The position numbers and the translations under genes were made by a program. A stretch of 52,871 nucleotides of DNA from Bacillus sp. B15-48 (lineage in GTDB: Bacteria; Bacillota; Bacilli; Bacillales; Cytobacillaceae). Below are positions 9,302 to 18,395 of this stretch, one piece after another. The notes beneath the pieces were generated by a model, which had not been told where the DNA came from, ran no database searches, and saw only the letters and a program-made list of their open reading frames with translations. Each line of letters opens with the position of its first letter. The first letter of the stretch is position 1. The stretch is taken from assembly GCF_016879755.1 (NCBI RefSeq), contig NZ_WOFU01000017.1:1-52871 (forward strand), in the 5' to 3' direction.

Positions 9302-10765
9302 TTATTTTAAAGCGATACAAATATTTTTCGCTTCTGTGAAAAATTCCAGGCTATAACCTCCTCCCTCTCGACCAATTCCACTTTTCTTAAATCCACCAAA
9401 TGGAGCGCGATAATCACGTACAAACCAACAATTCACCCAAATCGTACCTGCCCGAACATGATGTGCGACACGATGTGCTCTTCGTAGATTTTCTGTCCAG
9501 ATGCCGCCATTTAGTCCATAGGAGGAGTCATTGGCCATTTCCAATGCATCTTCTTCTGTATCAAAAGGGACAATTGTAACGACTGGACCAAATATTTCTT
9601 CCTGGCAAATTCTCGCTTTATGATTTTCCTGAAGGTAGACTGTAGGTTCCAAATAATAACCAGAAAAAATGCTTGCGGGTAATTTATCCGGGCGTTTGCC
9701 TCCAGTAATAAGCTTAGAATTTTCTAGCTCAGCTATTTCCAAATATTTTTTTACTTTTTTATAATGTTCTTCACTAACAAGGGGGCCGAGATTTGTTTTC
9801 GGAGATTGGGGGTCACCGACAATTAAATTTTCTGCTGCTTCTTTAAATTTAGATAAAAACTCATTAAGGATTGAACGTTGAACAAGAATCCTCGAGCCGG
9901 CTAAACATACTTGCCCGGAATTCTGAAAGGCTGCTTGAATCGATACTGGGATCGCCTTGTTCAGATCCGCATCTTCAAATACAATATTTGCCGCTTTTCC
10001 GCTTAATCCAAATGACACCCGTTTTATTGTTTTTGCTCCCTGTTCCATCACCGCCGCGCCATTTCGCGTTTTTCCTGTAAAAGCAATTAAATCGACTTCA
10101 GGATGGGTAGTTATATACTCTCCCGTTGAATTCGGCCCGAAGCCATGAACGACGTTTACGACGCCATCAGGAATTCCAGCTTGTTTTGCTATTTCTCCTA
10201 ACAATGATACCGTTATCGGTGTCTCTTCTGATGGCTTAATTACAACTGTATTTCCTGCTGCGAGTGCCGGTCCAAGTTTCCAAGTCGTTAGCATAAAAGG
10301 CAAGTTCCAAGGTGTTATTAACGCAGCTACACCAACTGGTTCATATCGTGTATAGTTTAGATAATTCTCATCCATTGGGAATGTTTCTCCACTCTGCTTT
10401 TCCATGAGTTCAGCAAAAAACTTTAAGTTATCTGCTGCTCTTGGAATTTCATCATTAAAGGCAACGGTGAATGGTTTCCCGACATCCAAAGCTTCCAACC
10501 TTGCTAGTTCCCCTCGTTTACTCTGCACAATTTCTGCCATCCGTTTCACTTTGGCACAGCGCTCAGCCACAGACATTGTCCGCCATTCACTATGCTCAAA
10601 CGCTTCCCTCGCTACACGGCAAGCATAGTCAACATCTTCTTTTCCTGCCTCAAATACCCTTGCGATTACCTCTTGATTGCTAGGGTTCGTTACGTCAAAC
10701 ATCTTTTCATCTTTTGATTTTACATACTTACCATTGATAAATAATTTGATTGTTCGTATACTCAT
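9302..10765 (-). CDS. Aldehyde dehydrogenase family protein lacking the usual general-base Glu
   Basis: A 487-residue protein of the NAD(P)-dependent aldehyde dehydrogenase superfamily, closest by eye to 2-hydroxymuconic semialdehyde or betaine aldehyde dehydrogenases. Seen: ITPWNLPFML (about 150-160), the cofactor motif FTGKTRNG (229-236), catalytic Cys287 in NSGQVCLAG, and EEIFGPVV near 390. The block usually reading ELGGK reads GLSGK: the general-base Glu is Gly253 (codon at 10009-10007) and a neighbouring Gly is Ser. Classical aldehyde oxidation may therefore be impaired or altered. The start is the ATG at 10765, with GGAGG four bases upstream. Probably co-transcribed with the HbpS-like gene. 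Confidence 0.88.
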   Translation of the reverse strand: MSIRTIKLFINGKYVKSKDEKMFDVTNPSNQEVIARVFEAGKEDVDYACRVAREAFEHSEWRTMSVAERCAKVKRMAEIVQSKRGELARLEALDVGKPFTVAFNDEIPRAADNLKFFAELMEKQSGETFPMDENYLNYTRYEPVGVAALITPWNLPFMLTTWKLGPALAAGNTVVIKPSEETPITVSLLGEIAKQAGIPDGVVNVVHGFGPNSTGEYITTHPEVDLIAFTGKTRNGAAVMEQGAKTIKRVSFGLSGKAANIVFEDADLNKAIPVSIQAAFQNSGQVCLAGSRILVQRSILNEFLSKFKEAAENLIVGDPQSPKTNLGPLVSEEHYKKVKKYLEIAELENSKLITGGKRPDKLPASIFSGYYLEPTVYLQENHKARICQEEIFGPVVTIVPFDTEEDALEMANDSSYGLNGGIWTENLRRAHRVAHHVRAGTIWVNCWFVRDYRAPFGGFKKSGIGREGGGYSLEFFTEAKNICIALK

Positions 10766-11021
10766 TGTTCCTCCAGGTTTTTTAAGAATCCCTGGATCCA
10801 CCTCCCCGTTTGTTAGTGATTAGCACAATCATTTTTACGGGAGCATTTTAAATAAAACGATTCCTATTTCTATTTTATGATTTAGTAAAACCAGCAACAA
10901 TCAGCAATCATTTGCTAGGTGTATAGATATTCAACACTTTTCATTGATATGTCTAAAATAAATTTTGAAAATTTCTAGAAGGAATTGCAAAAATGGCACA
11001 GCTTATTTTGGCTGCACCAAT

Positions 11022-11990
11022 TTATATATTCGCACGATAATAGATTATGCCATTTTTTTCTACGCTCTTTACTTTTCCGATTGACTCAAGATAAACCATC
11101 CGACTGATTGTAGACATGAATGGAGCAAAAAGTTTATAAAAGCTCAAGCCACCATATACTTCCTGGCAAATCTGATAACTCGTTTTCTCATCCTGTTTCA
11201 CACAATCTACTACTTGTTCCAACCGATGTTGATGCCTTGACTTCGTTTCTTCTACCCTCATTGCCAAGTCCTCAATCATTATGCCATGTCCGGGGAGTGA
11301 TTGTTTAGGTGAAAATGCTTTTACTTTATCTAAAGACTGGAAATAATCTTTCAATACATTCCCATCTTCTTCTGACCAGATCGCCACAATTGGAGAAAGA
11401 TGATCGAACACAAGATCACCAAGAATCATCACTTCCTGCTTTGGCTCATAAAAACATAAATGGTCATGTGCATGCCCAGGAGTCCAAATCACTTCATACA
11501 TATCGTTTCCAAGTTTAATTGGTTCATTGATTTGAAATAACCCATCTGGCTCAAAACGATAAGCGGGAGCTTCCATTCCAATTATATCTTCAGGTAAAGC
11601 TGGGCCATTATGCTCCTTAAACAATTTCCGTGTCCAGTTTGTAACTGTATGATCTCGATTTTTTTGAATTTCTTTATACCCTAAATCTGAGACGAAAACA
11701 GGAATTTGATAATTTCCTTGAAACCATCTACAAAGACCGATATGGTCAGGATGAGTATGCGTTACGACTATTTTTTCGATTTTCACACCAGAATCCATTA
11801 AGTTCTTCCAGAGTGTGATGGACTCATCAGCATAACTACCAGTGTCAATAACAGTGAAACCTTGATCCCCATAGATCAAATAACTGTTCAATTCAAACAT
11901 TCCGAAAGGATAGCGCACAGTCAGCTTATATATATTCTCAGTAATTTTAGTTAATGGTGCAATTGAGTTTAACTCGATCCTGTTATCCAT
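11022..11990 (-). CDS. MBL-fold metallo-hydrolase
   Basis: A 322-residue metallo-beta-lactamase-fold protein. The metal motif is HTHPDH (His78, His80, Asp82, His83), with VIDTGSY before it, WTPGHAHDHLCFY carrying the next His ligand, and LPGHG later. A C-terminal winged-helix-like extension (about 240-320, ending VKSVEKNGIIYYRANI) resembles the domain seen in LACTB2/glyoxalase-II-like members. It would hydrolyse a thioester, lactone or phosphoester; the substrate cannot be told. It lies between the aldehyde dehydrogenase and a molybdenum enzyme, all on the minus strand but with gaps of 150-260 bp. Confidence 0.85.
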   Translation of the reverse strand: MDNRIELNSIAPLTKITENIYKLTVRYPFGMFELNSYLIYGDQGFTVIDTGSYADESITLWKNLMDSGVKIEKIVVTHTHPDHIGLCRWFQGNYQIPVFVSDLGYKEIQKNRDHTVTNWTRKLFKEHNGPALPEDIIGMEAPAYRFEPDGLFQINEPIKLGNDMYEVIWTPGHAHDHLCFYEPKQEVMILGDLVFDHLSPIVAIWSEEDGNVLKDYFQSLDKVKAFSPKQSLPGHGIMIEDLAMRVEETKSRHQHRLEQVVDCVKQDEKTSYQICQEVYGGLSFYKLFAPFMSTISRMVYLESIGKVKSVEKNGIIYYRANI

Positions 11991-12078
11991 AGGCTACAAC
12001 TTCCTTTTAATGATTTTTTCGAATAATATAATTATATTATAAATCACTCGTCGTTTTATAGCGAATGAATCATAAGAA

Positions 12079-12129
12079 ACTCGCCGATTGGCGAGTCCCT
12101 TAGGGCGAGGACAGAAGCGTAGTTGCCCT
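12079..12129 (-). terminator. Two adjacent hairpins after the molybdopterin enzyme gene
   Basis: A 7-bp stem, ACTCGCC/GGCGAGT with a 4-nt loop (12079-12096), lies next to a second hairpin closed by AGGGC/GCCCT (12102-12129). On the minus strand the first is followed by TTCTTATG, a weak T tract. This may be a terminator or a small dispersed repeat; copies elsewhere in the genome would decide. Confidence 0.45.
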
Positions 12130-12146
12130 GATATTAACCAAAAAAT

Positions 12147-14204
12147 TTAGCCTTTTCCGATTTCTTCAATACTGACATAAGTGCTGTTAAAGGCCATTCC
12201 CTCGTGACCCGATGAGACTTCTCCCATATCTGTTGGGATAAAGGAAATTAACCTGTTCACTAAATTATGATCAGCTTGCACCAATAAAACGGATGGATGT
12301 ACTTCATAAGAAAATTTGCATTTCAGCCTTAGTTCACTATTATGATTGTAAACGGTCACCCACGAACCATTGGTAATGCCTTTCCTTGATCCACTAGAAG
12401 GATGAACAAAAGCAATCGGTTCTCTCTTTCCCTTATCAATTAAATCCAAATTATGAAATTGTGAATTCAAATTAAATTGCCCATGATTCGTGAGCAATAA
12501 AAGTTGGTCACCGTTCTTCTCAAAACTAGAGAAAGTATAGTGGGCAATTGGTGGTTTTCCATTTTCCGATGCCCTTTCAGAATAAAACTCGAATTTCCCT
12601 GATGGAGTTTCAAAATTCTTGTCCTCCCAAGCTATTTCCGGCAACGGAGCTCTTTTTGGCCCTTCTAATAAACCCCGCCAATTCGTTATACCTAAGTTTT
12701 GATACATTTCATCGGTAAATTGTTCTTCAATAAATTCTTCTACCGTTTTTTCGTAAGGGAACGTCGAAAATCCTAGTCTCAACTCATTTAACCGCTTTGC
12801 GAGGAGTTTGACAATTTCTAAGTCGCTTTTGCTTTCATAATACGATTCGATAGCAGGTTCATTGATTCCAATCCAATGATGCCAATAGCTTGGTACGATA
12901 TCCCATTCTTCAAAATTAGTTTTTGCTGGCAGGACGATATCTGATAATTGGGCTGTCGGTGTAAAAAACTGATCCACCGTCACAATCAGATCTAAATTAT
13001 GCAGCAATTTTTTCAATAATTTTTGGTCAGGATTCTGCGTAACCAAATTTCGGCATGAAACCCATAACATTTTAATTGGCGGGTCTTTAGCTTCCTTCAA
13101 ACCACTGGCAAAATCATTTATAGGGATGGAGCGTACACAGTTTTTCTCATTGAATCCTGATTGAAAATATTTCGTAATGTTATTGGTAAACTTCAAGCTC
13201 GCATTTTGGGCATATAAAATGCCTGAACCTTTTTTTCCAATATTCCCCGTCATGGCCATCAACGCATTGATGGAGCGAATATTTTGTCCTCCATTTTTAT
13301 TCCTTTGAAAACCGAATCCAATCCAAACCATTGTATTTTTACCTTGTATAATGGTTTTTGCAATCTCCTCAATGATTTCCTTCTCCAATCCGCACTCCTT
13401 TAACAGCTCATCGAACTCAACGGAATTCAAGTAATTCAGAAATACATCAAAGCCTGTAGTATAGTTGTCAATAAAATTCGTATCCAATCCATTTTCCTCA
13501 TAAATAACTTTTGCCAAAGCCAAAGCCATGGCACCGTCTGTACCTGGTTTTATTTGTACATATATATCGGATTTTTTTGCAGTAGCTGTATATACAGGGT
13601 CAATTGTAATGATCTTTGCCCCACGCTTTTTTGCTTCATATAGAAAAGGAACGGAATGAATGGATGTCCAAACAGGGTTACTTCCCCAGAGGATAATCGT
13701 ATCAGCGTAGCGTAATTGCTCTGGTTCCGAGTTTTTATAAGCGCCAAAATCGTATATGGATGCATCCAATCCTGATGACCAGCAAGGAGAACCTACCGCT
13801 CTGGATGTCTCACCTAAACTATTAAAAAACCCTTCTACACTATTATGCAAAATACCAAAATTCCCTGAGTACTTATTCAATGCAAGTGACAGATTTGTTC
13901 CAAACCTGTCGTAAAGCTGGATGATTTTAGCGGCAATGATATCGATTGCTTCATCCCATGAAATTCTATTCCATTCACCGCTTCCCCTCTTGCTCTGAAT
14001 CATCGGGAACTTAAGACGTTCAGGGTGGTACACATGGGATAGATAATTGTATCCTTTCGGGCACAACTTGCCCTTTGTATAACCATGTTTTTTATCACCA
14101 GTGACTTTAACCAACTTCCGATTTCTTGTATAACCAAGCATCGTACAGCTGCTGTAACAGTTTCTCGGGCAAACGTGACGAGTAATTTTATAATTTTTAT
14201 CCAT
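12147..14204 (-). CDS. Molybdopterin oxidoreductase, cytoplasmic, DMSO-reductase superfamily
   Basis: A 685-residue catalytic subunit with a bis-MGD molybdenum centre and one [4Fe-4S] cluster. The cluster ligands are Cys12, Cys16, Cys20 and Cys48 (CPRNCYSSC...CPKG). The candidate Mo ligand is Cys141 in GSPCWSSG, and the MGD-binding regions include ILWGSNPVWTS and IRSINALMAMTGNIG. There is no Tat signal, so it should stay in the cytoplasm. It is closely related in motifs (ALNKYSGNF, PCW) to the Tat-exported enzyme at 18981-21176. I place both in an uncharacterised group with N-terminal CPRNCY; the substrate is unknown. It is divergent from the Fe-S subunit gene at 14315, a likely partner, with an Fnr-type box between. 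Confidence 0.88.
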   Translation of the reverse strand: MDKNYKITRHVCPRNCYSSCTMLGYTRNRKLVKVTGDKKHGYTKGKLCPKGYNYLSHVYHPERLKFPMIQSKRGSGEWNRISWDEAIDIIAAKIIQLYDRFGTNLSLALNKYSGNFGILHNSVEGFFNSLGETSRAVGSPCWSSGLDASIYDFGAYKNSEPEQLRYADTIILWGSNPVWTSIHSVPFLYEAKKRGAKIITIDPVYTATAKKSDIYVQIKPGTDGAMALALAKVIYEENGLDTNFIDNYTTGFDVFLNYLNSVEFDELLKECGLEKEIIEEIAKTIIQGKNTMVWIGFGFQRNKNGGQNIRSINALMAMTGNIGKKGSGILYAQNASLKFTNNITKYFQSGFNEKNCVRSIPINDFASGLKEAKDPPIKMLWVSCRNLVTQNPDQKLLKKLLHNLDLIVTVDQFFTPTAQLSDIVLPAKTNFEEWDIVPSYWHHWIGINEPAIESYYESKSDLEIVKLLAKRLNELRLGFSTFPYEKTVEEFIEEQFTDEMYQNLGITNWRGLLEGPKRAPLPEIAWEDKNFETPSGKFEFYSERASENGKPPIAHYTFSSFEKNGDQLLLLTNHGQFNLNSQFHNLDLIDKGKREPIAFVHPSSGSRKGITNGSWVTVYNHNSELRLKCKFSYEVHPSVLLVQADHNLVNRLISFIPTDMGEVSSGHEGMAFNSTYVSIEEIGKG

Positions 14205-14234
14205 TCACCATACCCCCGAATTTTCGTGACCGAA

Positions 14235-14250
14235 TGTGAAATTCATCACA
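14235..14250. promoter_or_regulatory. Fnr/CRP-type operator in the divergent promoter region
   Basis: TGTGAAATTCATCACA is a perfect TGTGA-N6-TCACA palindrome, the B. subtilis Fnr box form. An outer GTGAC/GTCAC pair flanks it (14226-14257). A TATACT -10 element at 14275-14280 would put the box about 42-45 bases upstream of the rightward start, the position for a class II activator. Confidence 0.75.
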
Positions 14251-14314
14251 TTGTCACTGTTTTTCCCTTAATTATATACTAAAATAGTACATATAATCCT
14301 ATTTTTTTAAAGAG

Positions 14315-14908
14315 ATGATGATGCGTATGAAACAGTTAGCCTTTTTTATTGACGTAGAAAAATGTATCTTTTGCCACTCCTGTTCTTATGCGTGCAGCAA
14401 CGAAAACCAAACTACCCATAAAAGACGAAAGGTTCTAACAATTAGTAACGATTCATTTATTGATGAAATTCATTTTTCCATGTCCTGCAACCACTGTGAA
14501 ACACCTGCATGTATGACCGTATGCAGCCGTAATTGTATCCGTAAACTACGAAATGGCATAGTTCTTCTTGAAGCTCAAGACTGTAACGGATGCGGGAAAT
14601 GTGTTTCTGTTTGTCCATTTCAAGCAATCACCGTCGATCCCACAAGCAAAAAGGCTGATAAGTGTGACATGTGTTACAGCCGATTACAACAAGGCGAACA
14701 GCCAGTATGTGTGGACTCTTGCATTGGAGATGCGATAAAAATTGGCAATATAAATGAGGAGTATCCTAATGAATATCAAACTTCATTAGCACAATACTCA
14801 ATGAAAACCATTACAAACCCCTCAACTCGCTTAAAATATGAAAGCTCGGAAAAAACAAGGGTTTGGGCAGCCGAACGAGGTGAAAACAATGAGTCCACTA
14901 ACTTATGA
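14315..14908 (+). CDS. 4Fe-4S electron-transfer subunit (DmsB-like)
   Basis: Up to 197 residues of ferredoxin-type subunit with four Cys clusters in DmsB/NrfC order: CIFCHSCSYAC, CNHCETPACMTVC, CNGCGKCVSVCP, and CDMCYSRL...CVDSC. It would pass electrons between the molybdenum subunit encoded divergently at 12147-14204 and a membrane or soluble partner. No membrane anchor gene is adjacent. The true start may be the ATG a few codons in (MKQLAFFIDVEKC); upstream Shine-Dalgarno signals are weak. The last 20 bases overlap the next gene, so the two are coupled. Confidence 0.88.
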   Translation: MMMRMKQLAFFIDVEKCIFCHSCSYACSNENQTTHKRRKVLTISNDSFIDEIHFSMSCNHCETPACMTVCSRNCIRKLRNGIVLLEAQDCNGCGKCVSVCPFQAITVDPTSKKADKCDMCYSRLQQGEQPVCVDSCIGDAIKIGNINEEYPNEYQTSLAQYSMKTITNPSTRLKYESSEKTRVWAAERGENNESTNL

Positions 14909-16457
14909 AACATTGATTACCTACAGTCCCTTTTTCCATATGGATATTCTTGGAGGCTGGAACGGCAAAAGGAATAAATGCCAGCATGTCCAGCTAGACA
15001 AGATGCCTATTAAAGAGAATAGCTTTATTTTAATCTATCATTCTGATGATACAGTCGCTCGATTAGAAAAGTATCTTAAGGATAAACATTCCACAGGTAT
15101 TCTCATTTTGTCGGAACATTTTTGTGATCTTCCATCATTTATTACCAAGATGGCCAATGAATGTAAAAAGCCATTATTTTTGCTGAAATATGACAGTGAG
15201 ATCGATGTGTACAAAAGGATTAAAGACATATTTTATCTCCATGAACTTCATCTTTTATCGTTAATAAAAAATGACCTAACTACATATTGGTTAGAGTTGT
15301 TCTATCGGCAAGGAATTGAATCGGTCATCGAACGGTTCAATCTGTTCCTTGGCCAGGAAGTTTTTCTATTCACAAATAAAAAGACGCTTATCCATCCTTT
15401 TTCAAACAAGTTTAGTATAAAGGACATAAGGAAGATGAACTGGGTAGATTCTGACCTTGGCGGCGAGAAAGCGAGTTTTTCAATTGTACAGTACGAAAAA
15501 GAGGAGTATTTTGCATTTGAAGTTGTTGACCCCGATAAGCAAAGTACAGGCTATCTTGTATTTGAGAAAACCTGCACAGCTAAAGAATTAAACGATGATC
15601 TTTTTAAGACGATTGAGCCAACAATGATTACATGGGCAAAACAAATAGAGGTTGCGCGTAAAGTCGATTTAAAATATCACGATCAGTTTCTATTCGATGT
15701 TCTTCACAATAATATAGATACAGAAAGCGAGTTATTCGAACTAGGACTATTAAGGGAGATGGAATTTACGCCCAATTCCTTCGTTCTATCGATGAATCTC
15801 AACAGCCATCAGAAAATAGTAAAAGACAGCATAATGAATATCCAACATATAATGGTTGAAAGCCATTTGGGTACAGGTAAAATTTATACCACTTATCTTA
15901 ATCACCGTATAGTCGCAATTGTTTGCCCACCTATTCAGAATACAGAAGTGGCAAAGACTGAAATCAATGAGTGGATTAGCCGCGTGCGTAATCAAATACA
16001 GCAGCAATATCCTTCTATTAAAACAGTAATTGGGATTGGGCGGAGTTATTATTCTAATTTGTACCTTTATAAAAGCTTTCAAGAATCGAAAATAGCGCTA
16101 GAAATGGAAATGTACGGGCTTGGATCTAATGACGTTATCCATTATGATGATATCGGGTTTGTCCGGCTTCTCTCTTATATTCACAATGATTTGCTAAGAG
16201 ATTTCGCCCAGCAATATTTAGGAAGATTAGAAGAACATGACAGTGAACAGGGAACAGAATTGGTTCATACTTTATCCATTTATTGCACACAAAACGGGGA
16301 TATTACTCGCAGTGCTGAAGCCCTATTCATTCATCAAAATACGTTGCGACAGCGACTTAAAAAAATTGAATCTATATTAAATATTAAGTTGGATCAATAT
16401 AGCGATCTCGTGAACTTAATCTTATCGATAAAAATTTCTCACAATATGAACATTTAA
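14889..16457 (+). CDS. PucR/CdaR-type transcriptional regulator
   Basis: A 522-residue protein ending in the PucR-family helix-turn-helix: LVHTLSIYCTQNGDITRSAE, then IHQNTLRQRLKKIESILNI. The middle part (about 270-420) resembles the GGDEF-like domain usual in CdaR/PucR proteins, and the first 130 residues resemble the PucR N-terminal domain only loosely. The start is the ATG at 14889, with GAGGTGA six bases upstream; an earlier in-frame start at 14838 lacks one. It overlaps the Fe-S subunit gene by 20 bases and shares its promoter with the Fnr box. Family members sense small metabolites, so it may be the substrate sensor for the molybdenum enzymes around it (inference). Confidence 0.85.
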   Translation: MSPLTYETLITYSPFFHMDILGGWNGKRNKCQHVQLDKMPIKENSFILIYHSDDTVARLEKYLKDKHSTGILILSEHFCDLPSFITKMANECKKPLFLLKYDSEIDVYKRIKDIFYLHELHLLSLIKNDLTTYWLELFYRQGIESVIERFNLFLGQEVFLFTNKKTLIHPFSNKFSIKDIRKMNWVDSDLGGEKASFSIVQYEKEEYFAFEVVDPDKQSTGYLVFEKTCTAKELNDDLFKTIEPTMITWAKQIEVARKVDLKYHDQFLFDVLHNNIDTESELFELGLLREMEFTPNSFVLSMNLNSHQKIVKDSIMNIQHIMVESHLGTGKIYTTYLNHRIVAIVCPPIQNTEVAKTEINEWISRVRNQIQQQYPSIKTVIGIGRSYYSNLYLYKSFQESKIALEMEMYGLGSNDVIHYDDIGFVRLLSYIHNDLLRDFAQQYLGRLEEHDSEQGTELVHTLSIYCTQNGDITRSAEALFIHQNTLRQRLKKIESILNIKLDQYSDLVNLILSIKISHNMNI

Positions 16458-16482
16458 AGCAGTGCGATAGCACTGCTTTTAT
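16456..16482. terminator. Bidirectional terminator between convergent genes
   Basis: GCAGTGC and GCACTGC form a 7-bp stem with a GATA loop, with A residues before and TTTTATTT after. It serves the PucR gene on the plus strand and the polyferredoxin operon on the minus strand. Confidence 0.85.
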
Positions 16483-17564
16483 TTGGTTAAGTAAATAAAC
16501 TTTTCGTTAAAAACCGTCCCTCTTTTCTTACTCATATGAATATGATTCTCGTAACAAATCTCTTCACATAGCCCGCAGGAAACACATTTATTTGTCGATA
16601 AAATCAGCGATTGAGCATCCATAATCAACGCATCTGTCGGACATAAGAAAGCACAGGCGCCGCAGCGAGTACAGCTTTCCTTTACTTCTGGCATCGAAAA
16701 CGTCATTTCTTTCGATAATTGTGGATCGACTTCAAATGCTTCAAACAATAAAGCTCTTTTATCCGTATGAAAAACGGTGTCATTCACCAATTTATCAACA
16801 AAATTATTTTTCATTTCGGTTGCCACTTCTGCCATTTCTTCCAATTCAGTTTGTTTTCGGTAATAACGATTAAATTTTTCAAATGGAGATAAAGTTTGAT
16901 CGACTTCTAATACTTCCTTCACTGCAATTGTATTGGTTGCTTTTGCCTCTTCAAAAATAGAACTTAGGAACTTGCGACGATGATGGTCGATCAACCCTTC
17001 GTCCTTGACTTCATTTATGGAAAAACAAATCGGAAATGTGTGCTGAAGGGTCTTTTCGGCTTCCTCTTTATACCGTAAAAATAATTTTTCTCCGTCACAA
17101 AGTTTGCACGTATCACACAATGTTGATTGATAGATTATTTTTAAATTAGGAATCTGTTGTCCCGCACTAATCCAAAACTCAGTCGGTAATACACCTAGAC
17201 AGGAAACCTGTACCCCGTTCGATTTTTCATTTCCTTTTGCAGATGGTTCGCAAGTAAGATAAACCTCTGCTTCACGATTAGATAACCGTTTTAATCGGTC
17301 TAAAATTTGCATAAGAGGAGGGTGGTTCCATTTTAGAGCATTTGTCAGACAAACGGATGTGCACAGTCCGCATTCAAAACACGAAGCTTCAATTTCAATC
17401 GAGTCTTGCATGATGTCGATACTGCTTGCTGGACATATATCTACACAAGCAGTGCAACTGCTCGTGACAGCGCGGACTTTTAAGCATTTATTTGCATCCA
17501 CTTCAATTTTATCTATTTTTTTCAGGAAAACATTAGATAGTTTGCTAATCTGATCAAAAATCAA
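16479..17564 (-). CDS. Polyferredoxin-like protein with N- and C-terminal 4Fe-4S domains
   Basis: A 361-residue soluble protein. The N-terminus has CTACVDICP and CFECGLCTSVC (about residues 37-72), the middle has CDTCKLC (about 150), and the C-terminus has CTRCGACAFLCP and CVSCGLCEEIC (about 297-340). The clusters are separated by a linker with no motif I recognise. The start is a TTG at 17564 with GGAGGAGGG upstream. It follows the DmsC-like gene by 27 bases and is the last gene of the operon running from 22103. It could carry electrons between a cytoplasmic donor and the membrane complex; that is inference from context. Confidence 0.8.
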   Translation of the reverse strand: MIFDQISKLSNVFLKKIDKIEVDANKCLKVRAVTSSCTACVDICPASSIDIMQDSIEIEASCFECGLCTSVCLTNALKWNHPPLMQILDRLKRLSNREAEVYLTCEPSAKGNEKSNGVQVSCLGVLPTEFWISAGQQIPNLKIIYQSTLCDTCKLCDGEKLFLRYKEEAEKTLQHTFPICFSINEVKDEGLIDHHRRKFLSSIFEEAKATNTIAVKEVLEVDQTLSPFEKFNRYYRKQTELEEMAEVATEMKNNFVDKLVNDTVFHTDKRALLFEAFEVDPQLSKEMTFSMPEVKESCTRCGACAFLCPTDALIMDAQSLILSTNKCVSCGLCEEICYENHIHMSKKRGTVFNEKFIYLTK

Positions 17565-17591
17565 CCGAAACCCTCCTCCCGTATTAAACCA

Positions 17592-18395
17592 TTACAAATG
17601 AACGCCTGAGGAATAAAATAACATTCTGCCGAGCAACTCTGACACGATGAAACAAGCAAAGATCAAGCTAACCGTCGAAAGGGAGCTGTTCTTTTTCTTC
17701 CAAACTAAATATCCAGCAACAGAAAATGCGGCAACTAAAGCAATCATTTTCACCCAAAATAACGGACTTGAAACGAGCAGTCCGGCTGATTCAACAGCTG
17801 CCGGTAGCCCCCCATTTAAGATTGTAAAATTAATCACATTTAATAAAATCGCAAAAGCCGTAACAATCGCTATATAAGGAGAGAAATTAACAAAGCTTTT
17901 ATCGATAATCGACAACAATAATTGAATAAAAACAGGTCCTAATAGAAAGGCAGTTGCAAAAAATGCTGCCAACGTTGTTCCGTTGTGCCATGCAGGTACA
18001 GCTGGAATAATGTAAATCATTGCCGTACTATAGATAGTTACCGTGCCAAGGATTATCGTCACCCAGCCAAACAATCGTTTCTGCTCCTTCGTCTTTGCCA
18101 TAAAAGCATAAAGGAAAACAAATAACATAAAGGCTGGGAAGAAGACAATTTCCCGTGACAGCCACGAATCACCGAAATTAAGGATAGCCATGTAGGCAGA
18201 AAATGGGTGTCCTAGATGAAATACTGAAACGATGACGGCAACGACGGAAACAACCAAAATGGCTATCAAACTAGTAAAGGCAGAACGTTTCGATACTTTT
18301 TCTTTGTAAGCATCGAGGAAAAACAAGGCCGCAAAAGCTCCGATTGCCATCTGGGAGAGAAACGTAAATACAACTAGCGTCATACTATTTTCCAT
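17592..18395 (-). CDS. DmsC-like membrane anchor subunit
   Basis: A 267-residue protein with about eight membrane segments, the usual form of DmsC-type anchors. It has the family pattern FHLGHPFSAY followed by SWLSREI. It would bind quinol or quinone and pass electrons to the Fe-S subunit. The ATG overlaps the stop of the Fe-S subunit gene (TAATG), with GGGGTGA upstream. Together with 18395-18967 and 18981-21176 it forms a three-subunit DmsABC-like complex. Confidence 0.87.
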   Translation of the reverse strand: MENSMTLVVFTFLSQMAIGAFAALFFLDAYKEKVSKRSAFTSLIAILVVSVVAVIVSVFHLGHPFSAYMAILNFGDSWLSREIVFFPAFMLFVFLYAFMAKTKEQKRLFGWVTIILGTVTIYSTAMIYIIPAVPAWHNGTTLAAFFATAFLLGPVFIQLLLSIIDKSFVNFSPYIAIVTAFAILLNVINFTILNGGLPAAVESAGLLVSSPLFWVKMIALVAAFSVAGYLVWKKKNSSLSTVSLIFACFIVSELLGRMLFYSSGVHL

